From Heliopora coerulea (Eukaryota > Cnidaria > Anthozoa > Scleralcyonacea > Helioporidae): a DNA stretch of 64,000 bases. A model generated the notes under the pieces. That model worked only from the letters and a program-made list of their open reading frames with translations, had not been told where the DNA came from and did no database searches. Shown one piece after another: positions 57,428 through 64,000 of this stretch. The DNA lies in the NCBI GenBank assembly GCA_030142905.1, contig JASJOG010000298.1:124001-188000 (forward strand), in the 5' to 3' direction. How positions within the stretch are numbered: the first letter of the stretch is position 1; every line of letters starts with the position of its first letter. The translations under genes and the position numbers were made by a program.

Positions 57428-57735
57428 AAGCTATGTACAGACAACGTACTGGATGACATTTTATCTTCATGAAGTAGAAACATAAGACTTACACGGAATA
57501 TTTAAAAAAATTGTAACGCGTCTCGTATGTATCGCCCTTTCACCGAAACACTTAATAATTCACGGTCCTCCACCTTGAGAAGTTATGCGTTGACGGTCAA
57601 TCAATGACTCTGCCCAGCGTATGAATTTCTGTAGGTGGCCCCCCCTTGGAGGCGAAATACTGGATCCACCAATGGCGTACTTATCCTCAGTTATTTGGTG
57701 GTCGAGCGTGGTTTGCGCCAGTTTGGAGGCGGCAC

Positions 57736-60700
57736 TTAGGACAATGATGGTCCATTCCTCGCAGACACAGGAATCTTCTCAGGAGAGGTTGATGAAACAG
57801 CACTGGAAAAAATCCACGTGAAAACTATGGTTAGTTGCAATGGCTAGTGCTATCGTATATTTAAGGCCCAGTTTACACGGAGGATGGGCGACCCTCTTAA
57901 TGGAGTGAGCCTTTTAAGAGGGTCAAATGATAGCCTCTGTTTACAGCGAGGTTAGACAAGACTAAGTTTACCAACCTGTCAGTAGAACTTTCTTCCGTTT
58001 GTTCAGCAACTCCACTGCTGCTGGTATTCATTTCTTGAGCTGCATCATCGGACTCTGTATTAACTTCGCTCGTTCTTTCACAAGCAGGACTTTGCGTACA
58101 GGCATCAGAATTATACTAATAAAAAAGGATGTATTTATATTACTAAAAAAATATATCACAAACCTTAAATTTGAGACAAAAATTCGACACAAATTGCTCA
58201 AGTGTAGTCGCGGAAAACCCCATTTCCTTGAGTAGAGTTTACCATATGAAGTTCTTCCAATTAGTCGAGTTCGATTATTAAGTTTGGAAGTGGAATTACT
58301 TCAAACAGTGGCAACGCTGTCTCCTTCGAGCGGACTTGTTATTCCTCCTACTTACGAAAGCAAGTAATCCTTGTAACTCTTTTTAAAATTTATAAATTAA
58401 CATATCTCAATCATCGAAAAAAGCAACTCGTCCGACGTTTAAAGCCACGAGTATGCAATGCGTTTGGCCCATTTCAGTTCACTCCCCCCGACACGCCAAA
58501 AGAGTAGTATGTGTTGCTTTTGAAAGTTAAATTATCTGAATTGTAACCGTTTCTCAGGTCGCCAAAATGAAGTCCCGTTTTTACCCTTTAAAAAAAATTC
58601 TGGGCGTTAAAGCATTTACAGGAAAAAGGCTAACTGCCTCACAAACGTCCAGAATGTTTCACAAATTGTTGTCTGTTAAATGCTCAAACCACCACATAAA
58701 GTTTCTAATACATACAGTTTGGTCTGTGGTTCTAGAGTCGCACGCCTCACTTGTTCCGTTTCTTTCTGATGAAGTAGACGTCGTGGTACCATCACCTACG
58801 CTTCTCTTTCCTTCATCACTTTGTAACCTACAGCGAATGTAATGGGTACTGTCCTCAGGAAAGCGCAGATGTACAAGTCCCAAATAATTCAAGAGAGCAG
58901 GTCAGGTACATTAGAGGTCCATTTCCGCGATACGACTGACTTATACGATTACTCGCCCTGATGCATACGATTTACTCCATAGAGTCTTTTGGACATATTG
59001 CTACATTAACGAGCGAATCACAATCAGGAATTGTGCTCTGAGACAACATTGGATACATCAGAACGAACAATCGCCTGCGTCAATCGTATGTCGTGAAAAT
59101 GGGCCGTTAGGCTGACAATGACTACACGCGTGAATTTGCCACAGTTTGTTTTAATCTCTGTCCATCATAAGTTGCTAATAAGAGGTTCCTAAACTTCAGC
59201 TATTCACAATAGCGACGTTGCAATGGTTGTCTAAGAGAGGACGACACTGACGGAGATTCGACTGTAGTTTTCAATGGATAAGCGACCAACAGGGTTCGGT
59301 TCGTACAGGTTAGAGAGGCAGAAATACAAGGACTTTCCAAGGCCATGGATCAACGAATTCAAGAACCAAAGGATCGAAAAAGAAGTTTGGAAAGAGGTCG
59401 CAAATCATGAAAAATACAAAACCGTAACTCGGAATTGTCATTTTGATAAATTTATAAGCCACGTGGAAAGATAAACCTCATGAACTGAACACATTTGGTT
59501 TATTTAGCTGTAGTACAGTTATTTGATTAAACTAAACGTTTTCAGTTCACCCGTGTCTTGATCTACAACAGTCATACGATTTAACTACGCAAATACTGAT
59601 GAAATTTTCTCCTTCAAAAAAAGACAAATCTTATCAGATAAGAAACGAAAATTTCATTAATTAAAAACAACGAATTTCAAGCACTTCTCCAAAAATTCAA
59701 GGATTTTCAAGCCCTTGAATTTCTCATTTTTTTAAATTCAAGTACTTCAAGGACATTCAAAGGCTTCAAGGACATTCAAAGGTTCATACGAACCCTGGAC
59801 TAAATTAAACAAAGACATACTGGCTTGTTCGTGGGACCTGAGGTAATACTCTACTTTACTTAACTGGTTGATGTGGCGCACTGGTCACCACATGTTACTC
59901 CAAGTTGGGAAACGCAGATTCGATCCCTATTCGAACTACTTCTCCGAGCCTTGAAATGTCCCTGAGAAATGCTACCTTTTGCAACAGCAATGCCAAATTA
60001 TCAGACCTTACCGACTTTTCGGATAACGATTAACGAGTCATTAATGTTAAATCGTAGTTCCTCGAATAACCGATCAATTAGGCGTCTAACCTGTAAGGAA
60101 ACTCAGCTCACCAAAGAACGAGGAAGCCCAGCAAACTGGCACTTCATCATTGCGGAGGGAAACACATCGACTTTCGAGTTGGATAACAAACTGCAGGTAC
60201 GAAACAGGATGATGGGATTACAACGTCTGATTAGCGATTTGGTTTTTTGTGAGATGCAAGAACATAAAGTTTGGTTTTGCCCCGATTATCACTTGATACT
60301 TTCTTATTCTCTGACCATGCTGCAGGGCTGAAACCTGAGAGTGAGTGACTCAACGACCAACCAACCACCTCTGAATGACAAGATGATACGAATGACTTGA
60401 ACCCGACTTCACGAATCTCACCTGGATTCCGCTTCTTCACTGAGATCGTCATCGTCTTCATCTTCACAAGGAGCAAGAGGAACTACTCGATCTGGTGGAT
60501 TGTTCGTCACCCAACTGCTCATTCTACACAATATCAAATGAAAGATTTACAAAATCCCATACGAGTGTTGATTCGAATCAGAAGCTAAAAAGCTTCGCCT
60601 GAAATACAGACTTCGACATTGACAACTCTTGACTTCAAAAACTTAGCCTCATCCAATAATTACTTATTGTCCTTCGTTAACTCAGCTATTCTAATGCCAA

Positions 60701-63700
60701 AACAGCATTTAAGAAACCCGAAGCCAAACGTCAGGGTTGGGGTTGGAATTCCGTCTGGCTTGAAAACTCAGGTTTCGCTGTCTTTATTTATAGAATCTCT
60801 CCCTCTGCGTCAGGTACATTGCCCCAACAAACCATACCTCCATATGATATAGGATTAATATAAAAACGCTGCAACCCGAGGATATGGCAAATGTCTTTCC
60901 ATTTGCTGATGTTAACGAAAAGGCAGTGCTTTCTCTTCAATTATTCGAAGACGTTGAGTAGTGGGTCGCCCAAGCATTGAACCTGGGTATTCCATCTCGG
61001 GGTTTAATGAAAAAATTTACTTATACACTAAAACTCATCATTACTCTGCTGTTGGAGATGACTCCGTCTCTGTTTCCAGTTTTTGCGGTTGTTTTTCGTC
61101 TATATCCAGGAAAACATCGTCCCGCATAATGGAGCTAACAGCAGCCTCGTTCCTGAAAGAGAAAAGAGAAACGTGTTACAGTATTTATATATAATGAATA
61201 TTAAAGTCGATCAAAAACATAAAAAAAAGATTATTGTACAAGTACTAATCTCTTCCAGCAGTAGCTTAAGCCAGGCTCGATTCCAGAGTAATAGAATATC
61301 ATGAAAAAGGTAATTGCCGAGAGAGAACTTACTTTGATTGTTCATCGGACATTTCAGCTTCTTCCGAATTAACCACTAGAGAAAAAATAAGGATAAAACT
61401 GTTATGGTGTGCCGAATGCTTGATTATTTTAATAATTAGGCGTTCTACTTACTCATTCTAACAAGAATTTATAGTTTCACGTATGTTTGTGGCAGAAGGA
61501 AGAAAATTTTTCGGCATAACATGTATAAAACTACCTACGCCTTGAATGGTTCACACTCAGGAAAGAAATCTGGCTACCTGACGGGGACACCATCCGATTG
61601 CTGGTGAGATGTCCTAATCGTTGAGCTATACAGTGTCAAATGGTAGAGCAAAATGTCTTGTCATCAGGAATTACAAGTGACAAATGTACATCTCGTCCAC
61701 TGTTGTCGACGGCGATGAACTATGTGTCATCCAAAGTGGACAATGTTGTTGATGACACTGTTTAACCACAATAACAATGTCGATCCATCTTTTTAACTAA
61801 ATCTAACTCCAACACAAATCCTAAGCCTAGTCCTAAACCTTCACTACAACCCAATAATTACTACAGTAATCCTAGCGCTAAACCTCCTACTAAACCTCCT
61901 ACTAAACCCTCTTCTTAACCTTCCCCTAACTCTAACCGTAGCACTAACCCACATGCTAACCTTATCCTTGATTCTAACTCAAAGCTTTAATCCTTACTTC
62001 AGAGTGATAAGTTACTAGTACCCGCCACTGTCTAATACGAAGTGCCCATGGAACGGATTATTCGGAGATGATTCACACACCCTACAACTTTAACTGATGT
62101 GGTCATTGTCCTTACTTACCGTACGCTGACCCAGCAGCTGCGGGATTAGGAGATGAAACCTCTGTGTCCATTGTAACTGGTGAACTTGGTCGCAGTTCAA
62201 CTGTAGGGGTTTGACTGTAAAAAATCATCATACAAGTTATACAATCAGTATAAATACTATCTAGAACTTACTGCTGTCGTACCCCAGTGATCGAGCCAAG
62301 AGAAAAAAATAGCCAAGCAAACAATCCTATTATGATGAAGCTCAACAACCATCTAATGATACAGTTAAGAACTAGAGACTGTTTTGTCGTGTTTATATAA
62401 CCTGATGCAAGCACGAGAAGGTTGGGAGAACTCGAAAGCTATTCCTTGCACAGCCGCTTGAGAGTTCTCCCAACCTTTCCGAGAGCATGGACTGAAGTTG
62501 GAATAACAGACCAGTACGAACGATTTTTTTTTTTTTTTACTCCCACTTCAACATGGCGGATACTTACCGCGAGAGCCTGAGAACTACTCGCGCTGACGTT
62601 ATATCATAATTCAACACGCCCTCTCACCTATGATTATTAAACTGCCAAAGACACAGGTTAGGATTACGGTTAGGGTCAGGATCAGGGTTAGAGCTAGGAC
62701 TGGGTTAGAATCAATTAGCCCTAATCCCAACCGTAACCGTAATCTTAGCCTTAACCCTAACCCTAACCCTAACCCTGATCTTAATTTTGATCCTAACCCT
62801 AACCGCAATCCTAACCTGAATCTTAGGTGAGAAGACATGCCGCAAATAGTTCTCAGGCTCTCACGGTAAGTATCCGCCATCTTGATGTGGGCGTAAAAAA
62901 AAACCAAAAAGAAACGGGCGAGTCAATAAGACGAGTTCTCTTCGCGTTATGCCCGAACGCGCTGTCTACAACACAGACCTCGCAACGAAACGTCCCGTAA
63001 TCAACCTTCCTACACACAAAGCTCCTCCAGATTTATCCTTAAATAACGCAGAATACCTGGACGTTTCCGAGATGCTTGTCAGGTCGTCAAACTTGGCCCA
63101 CCCTCTATTGTCCTGTTCATTTTCAACCTTGCTTGTCTCACTGGCCCAACCAACACTGAACGGATCAGCTGCTTGTATGTCCATCGATACTGGTTCCGCT
63201 TCAAATTTCGCTCCCCAAGCTATAAAAAAAAAACACACAAAAAAATTGACCACCACACAAACTGTTCAAGTACAATATAAACAAAATAACCATTTTGTTA
63301 AGTTGGCATTAGCAGTGTTAAACGACATATAGACAGTGGCTTAGGCAAGAGAGGGGGGGGGGGGCAAGATGAGGCGGTTGCCCCCCAGTCGTCTCGAAAG
63401 GCATCCTGGAGAAAATGTTACATCCGTAGGGACGGTTTTCCACGACCATTTCTAACCAAACATGCTACAGGAAAAAAATTTCGTTGAAGAATCTCTCACA
63501 AATGGCATGCCATAACCATCAATTTTTTTGTACAGAATTTGTTCCGTTAAGGTCCATTTACAACATACAATTGTGTGTATGAGATCAACATACGACGTAT
63601 GAGATTAACTCACTGGAGTCCTCTGAACGTGTTTCTACATTAGTGAACGAATCATAAGCAGGTATTGTGGTGGGGAGACTACATTGTATACGCTAGGACG

Positions 63701-64000
63701 AGCAATCGTGCGCAAAAATTCTTATCGTGTAAATGAACCTTTGTTGATTTAAGTTTGCCAAGTATTGTGCTTAAAAATGTACAGACACCATCATTTTCGG
63801 TACCGCCAACAGCGCCTTTGCGCTTTTTCTTCACAAAATAATGGACCCACACGGATGGAAAAATGAATCAGTAAATCAAAGCATATTACCGTCATTGTGA
63901 TCAATATCCATCTTGGTGTCTTCGCTAAGTTTTTCCTTCGGACATGGTGAGGACGATCTTATGTCAGCGAAGTCTTCCATACTGGACGGTTCCAATTTTG
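57736..64000 (-). CDS. PPP6R3-like: protein phosphatase 6 regulatory subunit (SAPS family, PPP6R3-like), C-terminal 312 residues
   Basis: Nine exons in transcription order: 63890-64000 (continues off the window), 63057-63219, 62120-62214, 61333-61375, 61045-61152, 60422-60523, 58716-58827, 57976-58115, 57736-57802. All eight introns are GT-AG and every junction keeps phase. The protein is acidic and Ser-rich: T-K-M-D-I-D, D-A-W-G-A-K-F, F-S-V-G-W-A-S-E, R-G-W-A-K-F-D-D-L-T-S, S-P-V-T-M-D-T-E, an E-D-E-D-D-D-D run, ending R-N-G-P-S-L-S. Vertebrate PPP6R subunits have the same order of marks: an M-E-V-D stretch, N-W-S-A-N-F, G-W-A-S-F, S-P-V-E-M-E-T, and a C-terminal N-G-P. These subunits bind PP6 catalytic subunit through an N-terminal SAPS domain, which is outside this window. 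Which vertebrate paralogue it matches best cannot be said. The tail is probably disordered. Confidence 0.75.
57866..57950. repeat. end fragment of a GTTTACAC-type inverted-repeat element
   Basis: AAGGCCCAGTTTACACGGAG preceded by TTTA matches the left end of this element group. The inner CCTCTTAA / TTAAGAGGG also pair, but no matching right terminus is present. Confidence 0.45.
58914..59106. mobile_element. 193-bp inverted-repeat element with TTA target duplication
   Basis: GAGGTCCATTTCCGCGATACGA and TCGTATGTCGTGAAAATGGGCC are inverted, with TTA at 58911-58913 and 59107-59109. It lies in an intron of the PPP6R-like gene. A sister copy is at 63550-63740 (shared CTACATTA, GAACGA, CAATCG words). 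Confidence 0.8.
59680..59785. repeat. TTCAAGGAC-type short repeat
   Basis: Repeated TTCAAGCAC, TTCAAGGAC and CATTCAAAGG units in both spacing and orientation. Intronic. Confidence 0.65.
59865..59940 (+). pseudogene. tRNA-like relic
   Basis: Box A-like GTGGCGCACTGG and box B-like AGATTCGATCCC are about 50 bases apart. No convincing acceptor pairing. Probably a SINE head. Confidence 0.35.
61795..61990. repeat. degenerate CCTAA-type array
   Basis: About 25 words of the form CTAA[CA]CC, for example CCTAAGCCTAGTCCTAAACC and CCTACTAAACCTCCTACT. It is intronic and lies 550 bases from the element with cleaner telomere-like repeats. Confidence 0.6.
62527..62905. mobile_element. foldback element with telomere-like core
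   Basis: Arms of about 58 bases (62527-62585 and 62847-62905) are inverted: ATGGCGGATACTTACCGCGA with GAGCCTGAGAACTA pairs with its complement with one mismatch, and the outer TTTTTTAC-CCCAC-TCAA also pairs. The core (62655-62820) runs from GGTTAGGGT-type to CCCTAACCCTAA-type repeats, so it is itself head-to-head inverted. It lies in an intron of the PPP6R-like gene. No protein frame. Confidence 0.8.
63550..63740. mobile_element. 191-bp inverted-repeat element, sister of 58914-59106
   Basis: AGGTCCATTTACA and TGTAAATGAACCT are inverted. The flanks are TTA and TTG. It lies in the first in-window intron of the PPP6R-like gene. Confidence 0.75.

Noticed and set aside
62611..62907. Frames with repeated Leu-Gly-Arg or Asn-Pro
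   Set aside because: They translate the telomere-like repeat core of the foldback element.
1..64000. CRISPR arrays, bacterial operons or phage genes
   Set aside because: No regularly spaced repeats with unique spacers, no Shine-Dalgarno-led gene runs; the window has spliced genes and animal-type transposons.

Overview
The window reads as nuclear DNA of an animal, most likely an anthozoan cnidarian (coral or sea anemone). It is AT-rich and gene-poor, and small genes with GT-AG introns sit in a dense layer of small transposons. There are Penelope-like retroelement remnants with GIY-YIG endonuclease domains and hammerhead ribozymes, a LINE, tRNA-derived repeats and many short inverted-repeat elements. 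The phylum is inferred from the style of the repeats and of one conserved gene; nothing here is a species marker.

The best-supported conserved gene is at the right edge on the minus strand (57736 to past 64000). Nine in-phase exons give the last 312 residues of a protein that I read as a protein phosphatase 6 regulatory subunit (SAPS family, PPP6R3-like). The N-terminal SAPS domain lies outside the window. Its introns hold several small transposons, including a foldback element filled with telomere-like repeats.

The most interesting content is two sets of small secreted-peptide genes on the plus strand. Set 1 is a pair 23 kb apart (26830-28736 and 49938-51906). Each has a TATA box, a first exon encoding a signal peptide followed at the predicted cleavage point by V-V-T-L-I-G and a very basic, cysteine-free region, a phase-1 intron of 1.6-1.7 kb, and a short basic second exon whose first codons match between the genes. 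The products are 88 and 87 residues. I do not recognise the family. Set 2 (2397-2801 and 10852-11029) is a weaker pair sharing a W-x3-R-x5-S-E-N-x-D spacing and the same phase-1 donor. The 2.4 kb member sits beside two decayed tandem copies of its own promoter.

Layout: 0-2.9 kb, tandem promoter copies and the first small gene; 3.8-7.6 kb, small transposons, two Penelope-like remnants each with a hammerhead ribozyme, and a tRNA-derived palindrome; 8.9-13 kb, dispersed repeats and the second set-2 gene; 14.8-17 kb, a 5'-truncated, frameshifted LINE on the minus strand; 18-26 kb, short inverted-repeat elements and a perfect 32-bp hairpin; 26.7-29.1 kb, first VVTLIG gene; 30-41 kb, repeats (minisatellite, composite tRNA-derived element with target duplication, nested elements, inverted Penelope ends); 45.3-47 kb, long hairpin and a third Penelope cluster; 49.8-52 kb, second VVTLIG gene; 52-57 kb, microsatellites, a 30-bp minisatellite and a tandem duplication; 57.4-64 kb, the PPP6R-like gene.

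Most other open frames are short and lie in repeats or lack splice and promoter support, so they are left out.
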